From CAYOZN01 sp964408455 (GTDB taxonomy: Bacteria; Planctomycetota; Phycisphaerae; UBA1845; UTPLA1), in contig CAYOZN010000012.1 in NCBI GenBank assembly GCA_964408455.1, positions 81,447 to 145,446 on the forward strand: DNA of 64,000 nt. Direction: 5' to 3'. Positions 1 through 8,212 of the stretch are shown piece by piece (position 1 is the stretch's first letter; each line of letters begins with the position of its first letter). The notes beneath the pieces are model-generated. The model saw nothing but the letters and a program-made list of their open reading frames with translations, was not told the origin of the DNA and searched no databases. A program made the position numbers and the translations under genes.

Positions 1-2
1 TC

Positions 3-1061
3 GCTGCCGCGCCCCGCCGGCCGCGCCCCGTCTTCGACGCGAAGAAAGCCGCCGAGAAAAGCCTCGCCGCCGACGCCCCGCGCCTGGTCGTCGAAGACAT
101 GACCAGCGCCGTCAAGATGCCATGGCAGCGCGACGGCCGCCGCTGGCACGTGTACGATCGCGTCAGCCGAGAGGGCAAGCCCGTCCGCTGGCAGGGCGAG
201 GCGCTCGCCTGCATCATCGATCACATTGAAAAGCACGGCAAAGGCTCGCTGCTGCCGACCGACTGGAACGACCGGGCCCGCGTGGAAGTGTGCGCCCGCG
301 CGCCGGACGGCCTGGCCCAGACGGCAGTGCCATGGCTGTTGCACGCACTGACCGGGGGAGAATGGCTCCTCGAGTGCTACTTCAAATTGCCGCGCGGTAC
401 CTTCAAACAACGGGCCCTCGAGAAGCAGCTGAAGCTCGGCACGCTGGACGATCGAGACGACATTCAGAAATACGGCAATGAGCCGCGCGTCCTTGTGCGC
501 GAGCGGCACAACGAGACGGACATGTTGCGCCTGCGAGTATTCGATCGAAAGGAGATCGACACGCCGGGATTTCGTGCCTTTCTCAAGGATGCGGTCGCGG
601 CTTATCTCGCGCACGTCGCGTCACTTGCCCGTGCCGGAGCCGAGACCGAACCCTGGAAGACGGACGGCAAAGCCTGGCACCTGTCGCAGCGCATCATCCC
701 GGCGACACGGCCGAAAAAGTGGAAGCCGATGGCGCTCACGCTGTTTCTGGGACAGGTCAACAAAATACTGCCTCGTGCAAAGACGCTTTGGGACCGCAAG
801 GTCTTCGTCGAGATCGTCGGCCCCGGCGGCGGCCGCATCGGCAAGGTGATCACGCACCAGGCAGAAGCGCTTCGAGTGGATCTGCACGTGCCAAAAGGGC
901 GATTCACGCCCACGCAAGTCGAAGGGCTGGGCTTTCAACAGGAGTTTCAGCGCGCCGGCGCGAGCGGTGCGGAGCTGACGTTCTGGTTCAGAACGATCGA
1001 AGAAGTCAGTATCCCCCAATTGAAAGCGGTCATTGAAGCAGCAAGGCAGGGCGGCACCTGA
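3..1061 (+). CDS. C-terminal part of a larger protein, possibly a UvrA-type C-terminal extension (5' partial)
   Basis: The reading frame is open to the left edge with no stop codon, so the gene probably begins outside the window. An ATG at 99 exists, but the 32 codons before it also look coding (a charged Ala/Lys/Arg linker). Two similar halves are visible. The first begins near the motif PWQRDGRRWH, the second near PWKTDGKAWH, and each is followed by a basic/Trp segment, so this is an internal duplication of about 150 residues. No enzyme motif is present. From memory, planctomycete UvrA proteins carry a similar duplicated extension after the second ATPase domain. That assignment is inference and needs the upstream sequence. 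Confidence 0.5.
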   Translation, partial: AAAPRRPRPVFDAKKAAEKSLAADAPRLVVEDMTSAVKMPWQRDGRRWHVYDRVSREGKPVRWQGEALACIIDHIEKHGKGSLLPTDWNDRARVEVCARAPDGLAQTAVPWLLHALTGGEWLLECYFKLPRGTFKQRALEKQLKLGTLDDRDDIQKYGNEPRVLVRERHNETDMLRLRVFDRKEIDTPGFRAFLKDAVAAYLAHVASLARAGAETEPWKTDGKAWHLSQRIIPATRPKKWKPMALTLFLGQVNKILPRAKTLWDRKVFVEIVGPGGGRIGKVITHQAEALRVDLHVPKGRFTPTQVEGLGFQQEFQRAGASGAELTFWFRTIEEVSIPQLKAVIEAARQGGT

Positions 1062-1106
1062 CAGGATTCTCGCCGATGCTTGAAAGGGGTCGTGACTCAT
1101 GCTCAA

Positions 1107-1340
1107 ATGAGTCTTATGAACACGAGCCCTACATCAGTTTTCGACCTCAGCCCTTCCGAAAAGCTCCAACTCGTCGAAGATCTCTGGGACGATCTCGCCG
1201 CCCGGCCGGAAGACGTTCCGGTTCACGATTGGCAAAAGCAGGAACTTGAACGCCGCAAGGAGAACCTCAAAAAAAACCCTGGGTCGGCGCTTTCGTGGGA
1301 AGAAGTAAAGCGAAGGATCCGAAGCCGCCATGGCCGATAG
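1107..1340 (+). CDS. Antitoxin of a ParD/RelB-like addiction module
   Basis: A short acidic protein of about 77 residues whose middle reads as the putative addiction-module component family (LSPSEKLQLVEDLWDDLA, then an acidic/Lys-rich helix ending in SWEEVKRRI). Such proteins bind and neutralise a RelE/ParE-type toxin and usually repress their own promoter. The stop codon lies inside the start of the next gene (11-base overlap), the usual arrangement for coupled translation of antitoxin and toxin. Starts at TTG 1080, ATG 1107 or ATG 1116 are all possible. I chose 1107 because the protein then begins close to the conserved region. Confidence 0.8.
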   Translation: MSLMNTSPTSVFDLSPSEKLQLVEDLWDDLAARPEDVPVHDWQKQELERRKENLKKNPGSALSWEEVKRRIRSRHGR

Positions 1341-1629
1341 CTGGCATTTCGCCCCCGAGGCCGAGGCCGACATTGGGGAGGCATACGGCTGGTACGAGAA
1401 TCGGCGGATTGGACTCGGCGAAGAGTTCCTGAGCCGCGTCGATGCGTGCGTCCAGCAAATCATCCGCAACCCTGAAGCTTATCCACCTGTCCATTTCAGC
1501 TACCGCCGAGCACTACTGCGCCAATTCCCATATGCTGCCTTCTATGAATATTCCGACGGCCATGTGACCATATACGCGGTTTTCCACACCGCTCGTGATC
1601 CCAGAAAGTGGCGTTGGCGGTTGCCCTAG
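1330..1629 (+). CDS. RelE/ParE-family toxin
   Basis: This 99-residue basic protein has the RelE/ParE layout. An N-terminal helix (APEAEADIGEAYGWYE) is followed by strands carrying RRALLRQFPYAAFYEY and a C-terminal VFHTARDPRKWR segment, which matches the HxxRxPxxW ending of ParE-like toxins. Members act either as ribosome-dependent mRNA nucleases (RelE) or gyrase poisons (ParE). The sequence resembles the ParE side, but the target cannot be decided here. It overlaps the antitoxin gene by 11 bases and ends the two-gene module. Confidence 0.85.
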   Translation: MADSWHFAPEAEADIGEAYGWYENRRIGLGEEFLSRVDACVQQIIRNPEAYPPVHFSYRRALLRQFPYAAFYEYSDGHVTIYAVFHTARDPRKWRWRLP

Positions 1630-1720
1630 CTAGCACTTTGGGACTCACAGCAAAGGATCCGCCGGACCGCGCGACAACTCCTTGCCATCCGCCAGTTTCC
1701 CGTCACAATCGCCGAACGGC

Positions 1721-2290
1721 ATGGCATCCCTCGGACGCGGTCATCTCGAAGTGGTGCATGGGTCGATGTTCGGCGGCAAGACCGAGCACATGATCGCGCG
1801 ACTCCGCGCCGCCGTGGGCGAAGGCCGCAGGGTCCGCGCCTTCAAGCATGCCATCGATGATCGCTACGTCGCCGATCACATCGTCACCCATCGGCGCGAT
1901 GCCTTTGAGGCGTGCCGAGTCACCGGCGCCGATGCGATTCTCGAGCTTGCCGGCGATGCCGAACTCGTCGCGATCGACGAAGGGCATTTCTTCAACCAGG
2001 CGCTGGTGCCCGTGGTGCGCTCGCTGCTCGATCGCGGCATTTCCGTCATTGTCGCCGGAATCTCGAACGATGCCTGGGGCCGCCCCTTCGAGCCCATGCC
2101 CCAGCTCGCAGCCATCGCAGATCGCGTGATCGTCAAGCACGCTCCGTGTCGTGTCTGCGGGCGACCGGCGCCCTATACACAGCGCATCACGGAAGTGAGC
2201 ACCATTCACATGGTGGGGGGGCTGGACGACTACGAACCCCGCTGTGCCGAGCACTTCACGCCGCTCGCCATTCCGCCGGAGAATCGCTGA
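1721..2290 (+). CDS. tdk: Thymidine kinase
   Basis: Phosphorylates thymidine with ATP in pyrimidine salvage. The 189-residue protein has the type II TK layout. A P-loop GSMFGGKT lies near residue 15, a Walker B-like AIDEGHFF near residue 85, and the structural zinc site is formed by CRVC and the later C-x2-H in RCAEHF. The lasso segment with Tyr/Thr (PYTQRITE) lies between the zinc ligands. I chose ATG 1721 because the P-loop then falls at the usual position; a TTG at 1682 would add 13 unlikely residues. The nucleoside transporter starts one base after this stop codon, so the two are probably one transcription unit for nucleoside uptake and trapping. Confidence 0.93.
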   Translation: MASLGRGHLEVVHGSMFGGKTEHMIARLRAAVGEGRRVRAFKHAIDDRYVADHIVTHRRDAFEACRVTGADAILELAGDAELVAIDEGHFFNQALVPVVRSLLDRGISVIVAGISNDAWGRPFEPMPQLAAIADRVIVKHAPCRVCGRPAPYTQRITEVSTIHMVGGLDDYEPRCAEHFTPLAIPPENR

Positions 2291-2291
2291 G

Positions 2292-3575
2292 ATGCACATT
2301 CTCCGCGGCATGCTGGGCCTGGCGGTGCTGCTGTTCATCGCGTGGCTTCTCTCCAGCAATCGGCGCCGGTTTCCGTGGAAAATCGTGCTGGGCGGCATTG
2401 TGCTTCAGTGGGCCCTCGCCCTCGCCATTCTCAAGACGCAGATCGGCGGCCGAATATTCGGCATTCTCGCATTGCTGGTCACCACGGTGCTGGACGGCGC
2501 GGCCCAGGGGGCGGCGTTCCTGTGTAAACCGTTTGCGCCGGACGATGGGCCGCCGTGGTGGGCGAATGTCGGAATCACCATTGTCTCGACGATCATTGTT
2601 GTGGCGACTTTGTCCGCTGTCGGCTACCACTACGGCATTCTCCAGAAGTGTGTCGCCGCCATGGCATGGGTCATGAAACGCGCCATGGGCGTCTCCGGTG
2701 CCGAGAGCCTCGCGGCTGCCGCCAACGTGTTCTTCGGGCAGACCGAAGCGCCGCTACTCGTGCGTCCGTACATCGCAAAAATGACCCGATCCGAGTTGAT
2801 GGCCCTCATGACCGGCGGCTTTGCCACCGTCGCCGCCGGCGTGCTGGCGGTGTATGTGCAGTACCTCGGCGGCGACGATCCGGCAAAAAGCGTCGACGTT
2901 GCACGACACCTGATCACCGCCTGTCTGATGTCCGCACCCGCGGCCTTCGTCACCGCCAAGATCATGGTGCCCGAGACCGAGGAAGCAGCAACTTCGGGCC
3001 ACGTGCGCGTCGCGCTGCCGCGCGAGACGAACAGTTTGGTTGACGCCCTGACCCGCGGCGCATCCCAGGGCATGACACTCGCGATCAACGTTCTCGCGAT
3101 GCTCATCGCGTTCATCGCGCTCATCGCGATCCTTGACGCCGGCCTCGGGGCCCTCGGACGATGGCAACCCGTCTCGTCACAGCTTCCCAGGATCGGGCTC
3201 GGCACCCTGAACACCGATGGGCTCCTTGGCATCGCGTTTTCGCCGGTTGCCTGGCTCATCGGCGTGCCGGCGGATGACTGCCGCACATTCGGCGGATTGC
3301 TCGGCAAGGCGATGGCCACCAACGAGCTGATCGCCTACGAATCCCTCAGTTCAATCATGCGAAGCGACGCCATGTCGCAGCGGTCGATCGTGATGGCAAT
3401 ATACAGCCTCTGCGGCTTTGCCAACTTCAGCTCCATCGGCATACAGATCGGCGGCATCGGCGTCCTGGCGCCGGAACGGCGCGACGATCTCGTGAAGCTC
3501 GGCCCGCGGGCAATGCTCGGCGGCGCAATGGCATGCTGGATGACCGGCTGCATCGCCGGAATGCTCGTCGCATGA
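2292..3575 (+). CDS. nupC: Concentrative nucleoside transporter (CNT/NupC family)
   Basis: An inner-membrane symporter for nucleosides of 427 residues with many hydrophobic segments. Family hallmarks are the N-terminal helix pair with a conserved polar break, the region GAESLAAAANVFFGQTEAPL around residue 140 and the segment MSAPAAFVTAKIMVPETE near residue 220, both typical of CNT nucleoside-binding and gate regions. The C-terminal half has the FANFSSIGIQIGG motif. It directly follows tdk with one base between, which supports a joint role in nucleoside salvage. Whether it prefers Na+ or H+ cannot be told from sequence. Confidence 0.92.
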   Translation: MHILRGMLGLAVLLFIAWLLSSNRRRFPWKIVLGGIVLQWALALAILKTQIGGRIFGILALLVTTVLDGAAQGAAFLCKPFAPDDGPPWWANVGITIVSTIIVVATLSAVGYHYGILQKCVAAMAWVMKRAMGVSGAESLAAAANVFFGQTEAPLLVRPYIAKMTRSELMALMTGGFATVAAGVLAVYVQYLGGDDPAKSVDVARHLITACLMSAPAAFVTAKIMVPETEEAATSGHVRVALPRETNSLVDALTRGASQGMTLAINVLAMLIAFIALIAILDAGLGALGRWQPVSSQLPRIGLGTLNTDGLLGIAFSPVAWLIGVPADDCRTFGGLLGKAMATNELIAYESLSSIMRSDAMSQRSIVMAIYSLCGFANFSSIGIQIGGIGVLAPERRDDLVKLGPRAMLGGAMACWMTGCIAGMLVA

Positions 3576-3678
3576 GGTCCGGTTGGCCGCGGCGGGATCA
3601 TCTGCTAAGCTAGCTTTCCGTGCGGCAGCGTTCGTGATGGTGCTGCCGGCCTGCGTGTCATGCGGATGAGAGGCATTC

Positions 3679-4665
3679 ATGACCAAGGATGTTCTGGTAT
3701 TTGTTGAACAGCGGGATGGAACGATTCTCCCGGCCGCCCTCCAGGCCATCACCCCGGCGAGGGAACTGGCCAGCAAGACCGGCGGCCGCGTACACGCCGT
3801 CCTGATCGGCGAAGGCCTCGGCCCCGTGGCCGACCAGATCGCCGGCACCGGCATCGCAGTCATCCACATGGTCGATGCGGCGCCGCTCGCCAGGTACAAC
3901 GCCTTGAGCTACAGCCGCGCACTTGCCGCTGTGATCGAGTCCGTTGATCCGCGGATCGTGCTGATGGCCGCCTCCTTCATGGGCCGCGATCTGAGCCCGC
4001 GCGTGGCCATTCGCACCCGCGCCGGTCTCGCGACGGATTGCACCGAATTCACGCTCGACGACAAGGGCGCGCTTCAGGCCGCGCGACCCATCTTCAACGG
4101 CAAGGCCATGAACAAGGTCGTCTTCAACGCCGGCCTGCTCCAGATGGCCACCGTGCGGCCCAATGCCTACGGCGCACCGGCGTCCGATGGCGCTGCCGCC
4201 GAGCGGATGAACGTCGCCTTCTCGCCGGACGCCGGCGATGCCCGCCAGATAACGAAGGAAATCGTCCGCACCGGCGGGGCGGAAAAGGATGTGACCGAGG
4301 CGTCGATCGTCGTCGCCGGCGGCCGCAGCCTAAAGAGCGAAGAGAACTTCAAGATCATCTACGACCTGGCCCACGCGCTCGATGGCGCGGTCGGTGCCAG
4401 CCGTGCGGCATGCGATGCGGGCTATCAGCCCCACTCGCGCCAGGTCGGTCTGACCGGCAAGACCGTCACGCCCAACCTGTACGTCGCCTGCGGCGTCAGC
4501 GGCGCGATTCAGCACCTCGCCGGCATGCGCGGCAGCCGCCGCATCGTGGCCATCAATTCCGACGCCGAGGCGCCCATCTTCAAGGTGGCCGACTACGGCA
4601 TCGTTGGCGACCTGTTTAAAATCGTGCCCCTCCTGACCGAGGAAGTAAAGAAGGCGCGCGGCTGA
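3679..4665 (+). CDS. etfA: Electron transfer flavoprotein alpha subunit
   Basis: The alpha subunit of ETF carries FAD and passes electrons from acyl-CoA and related dehydrogenases toward quinone. The 328-residue protein has the N-terminal alpha/beta domain (KDVLVFVEQRDG) and the diagnostic C-terminal FAD domain. That domain includes GRSLKSEENF, the region PHSRQVGLTGKTV and the signature around YVACGVSGAIQHLAGM, followed by INSDAEAPIFKVADYGIVGD. No etfB lies on either side: upstream is the nucleoside transporter and downstream a membrane Fe-S oxidoreductase. The beta subunit must therefore be encoded elsewhere. Confidence 0.95.
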   Translation: MTKDVLVFVEQRDGTILPAALQAITPARELASKTGGRVHAVLIGEGLGPVADQIAGTGIAVIHMVDAAPLARYNALSYSRALAAVIESVDPRIVLMAASFMGRDLSPRVAIRTRAGLATDCTEFTLDDKGALQAARPIFNGKAMNKVVFNAGLLQMATVRPNAYGAPASDGAAAERMNVAFSPDAGDARQITKEIVRTGGAEKDVTEASIVVAGGRSLKSEENFKIIYDLAHALDGAVGASRAACDAGYQPHSRQVGLTGKTVTPNLYVACGVSGAIQHLAGMRGSRRIVAINSDAEAPIFKVADYGIVGDLFKIVPLLTEEVKKARG

Positions 4666-4702
4666 TTTCGATCCCGTCGCATTCACGGTTACACAGTCAC
4701 AT

Positions 4703-6841
4703 TTGGGCTCGCCATTGGCTGCTGTTGCAATAACAATCCTGCTCGTCGCCGCATGGGGCCTGTTCGCGTGGCAGATCGCCCGCCGCTGGCGCCTCATGCG
4801 ACTCGGCCCCGATGTCAATCGCTTCGATCAAATCAAAGAACGCCTGCGGCGAACTTACGTCTATGCCTTCCGGCAGAAGCGCATGCCGCGCTACTGGTGG
4901 GCCGGCATCGCCCACAAGATCATCTTCATCGGCTTCATCGTCCTCCTGCTGCGCTCGCTCATCCTCTTCGCACGCGGTTACACCGGCGTCCTGCCCGATT
5001 CGCCGGATGAATTGTTCGGCTACTTTGTCTTCGACCACGGCACACCGCTGGGCAATCTTTACTCGCTGGTGAAGGACATCTTCGCCGTCCTGGTCATCCT
5101 CGCCGCCTCGGTATTCCTCTACTATCGCTTGATCCCCAGGCCCGCGCGGATGACGCATTCCTTCGAAGGCCTGCTCATCATCCTCATCATCGAAGCCATG
5201 ATGTGGGCCGACATTTTTTACGACGGTGCCGCCCGCGCCCTTTATGCCGGCGCCAGCACTCCGACCTTCGCGTGGTACGAACCGGCCGCCGCGGTAATGG
5301 CAAAGCTGCTCCACGGCCTGAGCCCCGATGCGCTTTCCGTGCTAGCCCACGCCGGGTACTGGACGCACGTCACGCTGGTGCTTGTCTTTCTCAATCTGCT
5401 GCCGCGCTCCAAGCATTTCCACGTCATCACCGCCATCCCCAACGTCTTCTTCCAGAGCCTCGAGCCCCGCGGCCGCCTCCCCGCCGTCCCCGACATCGAA
5501 GGCAGGATCGAACGCGAAGAGCCGCTCGGCGTCTCTAAAATCAACCAGTTCGACTGGAAGGCCGTTCTCGATCTGTACACCTGCACCGAATGCGGCCGCT
5601 GTTCAGACCATTGCCCCGCCACGCGCACCGGCAAGCTGCTCAGCCCCAAGCACGTCACGCTTGATCTGCGCGATCACCTGTATCACAACGAAAAGAAGTT
5701 CATCTCGGCCGCCGGCTCGAATGGAAATGGCGCGGGCGCGCCCGCCGGCCAGCCCGCCGACGCCGCCCATGCTCCGATTGCCATCGCCGATGATCTCATC
5801 CCTCTCGTCATCAAACCCGAAGTGCTCTGGGCCTGCACGACCTGCGGCGCCTGCGAGACCGAATGCCCCGTATTCATCACCTACGTCGACAAGATCGTCG
5901 GCATGCGGCGCCATCTCGTGATGGAAAAGTCCGAATTCCCCGCCGAGCTTCAGAACGCATTTCGCGGCCTGGAATCGGCCGGCAATCCCTGGAGCTTTCC
6001 TGCTTCCGATCGCGCCGCCTGGGCCGCCGGTCTCGATGTCCCGCGCATGTCCGAAAAGCCCGACGCGGATGTCCTGTTCTGGGTCGGCTGTTCCGCATCC
6101 TTCGATGATCGCGCAAAAAGAATTGCCAGGGCCACGGCCAGCCTCTTGAAGGAGGCCGGCGTCAACTTCGCCATCCTCGCCGAAGAGGAGCAATGCACCG
6201 GCGATCCCGCCCGGCGGGCGGGTAACGAGTTCCTCTTCCAGATGCTGGCCCAGATGAATGCCGAGACGCTGAATCGCTATCAGCCGAAAACCGTGGTGAC
6301 AACCTGCCCGCACTGTTTCAACACGCTCCTCAACGAGTATCCCGAGTTCGGTGTCAGGCTAAATGTCGTCCATCACAGCGTTTACCTTGCCGCGCTGCTG
6401 CGCGAAGGCCGGCTGAGGCCGCGCCGCCCCTTGAATTCGCGCGTGGCCTATCATGACTCGTGCTACATGGGCCGGTATAATGATGTCTACGATGCACCGA
6501 GAGACGTGCTGAAAACCATACCGGGCCTGACGGTGCTCGAACCCCTCCAGACGCGCGATCGCGGTATGTGCTGTGGCGCCGGTGGGGCACAGATGTTCAA
6601 GGAAGAAGAGCCCGGCAGCGAACGCGTCAACGTCCGGCGGACCGAACAGCTCCTTGAAACCTCGCCGGATACGATTGCGTCCAACTGCCCGTTCTGCCAG
6701 CGAATGCTGATCGACGGGCTGGCATCAAAGAGCCGCGAGGAGATTCGGCAGATGGATATCGCCGAACTCCTCTGGCAGTCGGTCGCGCCGGACGAAGCCC
6801 TGGAAGGCGCCTCGCCGCCCAGCGCCGCAGAAGCGACCTGA
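4703..6841 (+). CDS. Membrane Fe-S oxidoreductase, HdrD/DUF224 type (likely ETF:quinone oxidoreductase)
   Basis: A 712-residue protein that joins a membrane cytochrome-b-like part to a cytoplasmic iron-sulfur part. About five hydrophobic helices fill residues 1-240. Two ferredoxin-type [4Fe-4S] sites follow (CTECGRCSDHCP and CTTCGACETECP), then two cysteine-rich CCG-type domains with TTCPHCFN, MCCGAGGAQM and SNCPFCQ. This is the layout of membrane Fe-S oxidoreductases that pair with ETF in place of classical ETF-QO, and etfA lies 37 bases upstream. TTG at 4703 is the start that best retains the first helix. Acting as the ETF-to-quinone enzyme is inference from family and neighbour. Confidence 0.85.
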   Translation: MGSPLAAVAITILLVAAWGLFAWQIARRWRLMRLGPDVNRFDQIKERLRRTYVYAFRQKRMPRYWWAGIAHKIIFIGFIVLLLRSLILFARGYTGVLPDSPDELFGYFVFDHGTPLGNLYSLVKDIFAVLVILAASVFLYYRLIPRPARMTHSFEGLLIILIIEAMMWADIFYDGAARALYAGASTPTFAWYEPAAAVMAKLLHGLSPDALSVLAHAGYWTHVTLVLVFLNLLPRSKHFHVITAIPNVFFQSLEPRGRLPAVPDIEGRIEREEPLGVSKINQFDWKAVLDLYTCTECGRCSDHCPATRTGKLLSPKHVTLDLRDHLYHNEKKFISAAGSNGNGAGAPAGQPADAAHAPIAIADDLIPLVIKPEVLWACTTCGACETECPVFITYVDKIVGMRRHLVMEKSEFPAELQNAFRGLESAGNPWSFPASDRAAWAAGLDVPRMSEKPDADVLFWVGCSASFDDRAKRIARATASLLKEAGVNFAILAEEEQCTGDPARRAGNEFLFQMLAQMNAETLNRYQPKTVVTTCPHCFNTLLNEYPEFGVRLNVVHHSVYLAALLREGRLRPRRPLNSRVAYHDSCYMGRYNDVYDAPRDVLKTIPGLTVLEPLQTRDRGMCCGAGGAQMFKEEEPGSERVNVRRTEQLLETSPDTIASNCPFCQRMLIDGLASKSREEIRQMDIAELLWQSVAPDEALEGASPPSAAEAT

Positions 6842-6904
6842 TTGGGACAACACGGTGGAGTATCCGGTTCGCCGTGCGAACCGAATCGGGCCAGCTTGAA
6901 GACA

Positions 6905-8188
6905 ATGCGAAGCCGCATGAGCAGACAATCTGCTGCGCGTATATCGCGCGTCCTTCTCATCCTTCTGTTTGTCTACCTGGGGTGCGTCACCGTCGCGACC
7001 GTCCTCGCGGCCAGCACCGATCTTTTCGCCGTGCTTCCCGAGCAGTACGAGTACCTTTACGACGCCATGGAACTCCACGGCGCCCTCGCGATGGCCGCCG
7101 CCGGCGCATTCATTTTGATGCGGCGCATGCGGGAAAGTTCGGTGCGTGTGCCGCGCGTAATCTGTCTCGTGGCACTGGTGTGTCTTCTCGTCTCGGCCGA
7201 CCGCGTGATCAACGTCCTTCAGCCCCCGGACAGGGACTATGGAGGCCTCTACCAGGTGCACCCCATCCGCGGCTGGTCCCACATCCCGCGACGGCAGTCG
7301 AACGTCAACGAGCCGATCCGCATCGACGCCATGGGTTTTCGCGTCCCGTGGGACGGTCCGGTTCGCTCCATCGACGATCAGCTGCGCATCCTCTTCGTCG
7401 GCGATTCACTCACATTCGGCTTCGGCGTGAAGGCGCGCAATTCTTTTTGCGAGAAGACCGTCGCCACATTGAACGAGCGCCATCATGGTTTGCAAGCCGT
7501 CGCCCTCAACGCCGGCGTTTGCGGCTACGACACCCGGCAGGAACTGCATCTGCTCAACGACCTGGGTTTCAAGCTGGAGCCTTCTCTGGTCGTGCTTCAG
7601 ATCTGCCTGAACGATTTTACCCGCCAGTTCTCGATGGAACTGTCCGATGTGTGCCGCCCGGCCGAATTCGCCGGGGCGATGGCCCACAACCACTGGAGCG
7701 GCCTCTACCGCGTCGTGCAAAAATGCGGGGAATTCGTCCGCTATCGCGGCCAGAAGCAGTCCGCCGCCGAGTCCATCCAGTTCTTCGAAATGGTCGAGCT
7801 GCTGAGCGATCCGCCCTCCGAGCTTGTGCAGAAATCGTGGCACAACATGGAGCTGATGCTCCGACGCTTCGTGAACGACTGCCGCACACGCGACATTCCT
7901 CTCGCCGTCGTCGTCTTCCCGGTCTCCATGCAGCTCTCCCGCGACGACCTGACCGCATGGCCGCAGGAGCAGATACGCCGCTTCGCCGCCGAGATCGACG
8001 TCCCGCTCCTCGATCTGCGTCCCACCTATCGGCGGCTGATCGATCGCGAAATCGCCACGCCCAACGAACTGTACATGGACCTGACGCATCCCACCGTGCG
8101 CGGCCATCAGATCGCGACCGACGCCATTGTGCACTTTCTTGAGACGGAGGGCCTTGTCTCCAGGGTCCTCGCCACGTCTCAACGCTGA
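6905..8188 (+). CDS. SGNH/GDSL hydrolase with N-terminal membrane segments
   Basis: The 427-residue protein has two to three N-terminal hydrophobic segments (residues 10-100) and then an SGNH hydrolase domain. Block I is FVGDSLTFGFG with the nucleophile Ser. A Gly/Asn block (NAGVCGYDTRQE) and an Asn block (CLNDFTRQF) follow, and the catalytic Asp-His block is DLTHPTVRGH near the C-terminus. Enzymes of this fold remove acyl or acetyl groups from lipids, polysaccharides or peptidoglycan; the substrate is unknown. Starts are possible at TTG 6842, ATG 6905 and ATG 6917. I chose 6905. It is convergent with the adenine deaminase gene 24 bases away. Confidence 0.85.
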   Translation: MRSRMSRQSAARISRVLLILLFVYLGCVTVATVLAASTDLFAVLPEQYEYLYDAMELHGALAMAAAGAFILMRRMRESSVRVPRVICLVALVCLLVSADRVINVLQPPDRDYGGLYQVHPIRGWSHIPRRQSNVNEPIRIDAMGFRVPWDGPVRSIDDQLRILFVGDSLTFGFGVKARNSFCEKTVATLNERHHGLQAVALNAGVCGYDTRQELHLLNDLGFKLEPSLVVLQICLNDFTRQFSMELSDVCRPAEFAGAMAHNHWSGLYRVVQKCGEFVRYRGQKQSAAESIQFFEMVELLSDPPSELVQKSWHNMELMLRRFVNDCRTRDIPLAVVVFPVSMQLSRDDLTAWPQEQIRRFAAEIDVPLLDLRPTYRRLIDREIATPNELYMDLTHPTVRGHQIATDAIVHFLETEGLVSRVLATSQR

Positions 8189-8212
8189 CTTACGCGCGCA
8201 AATCGTGATTCG

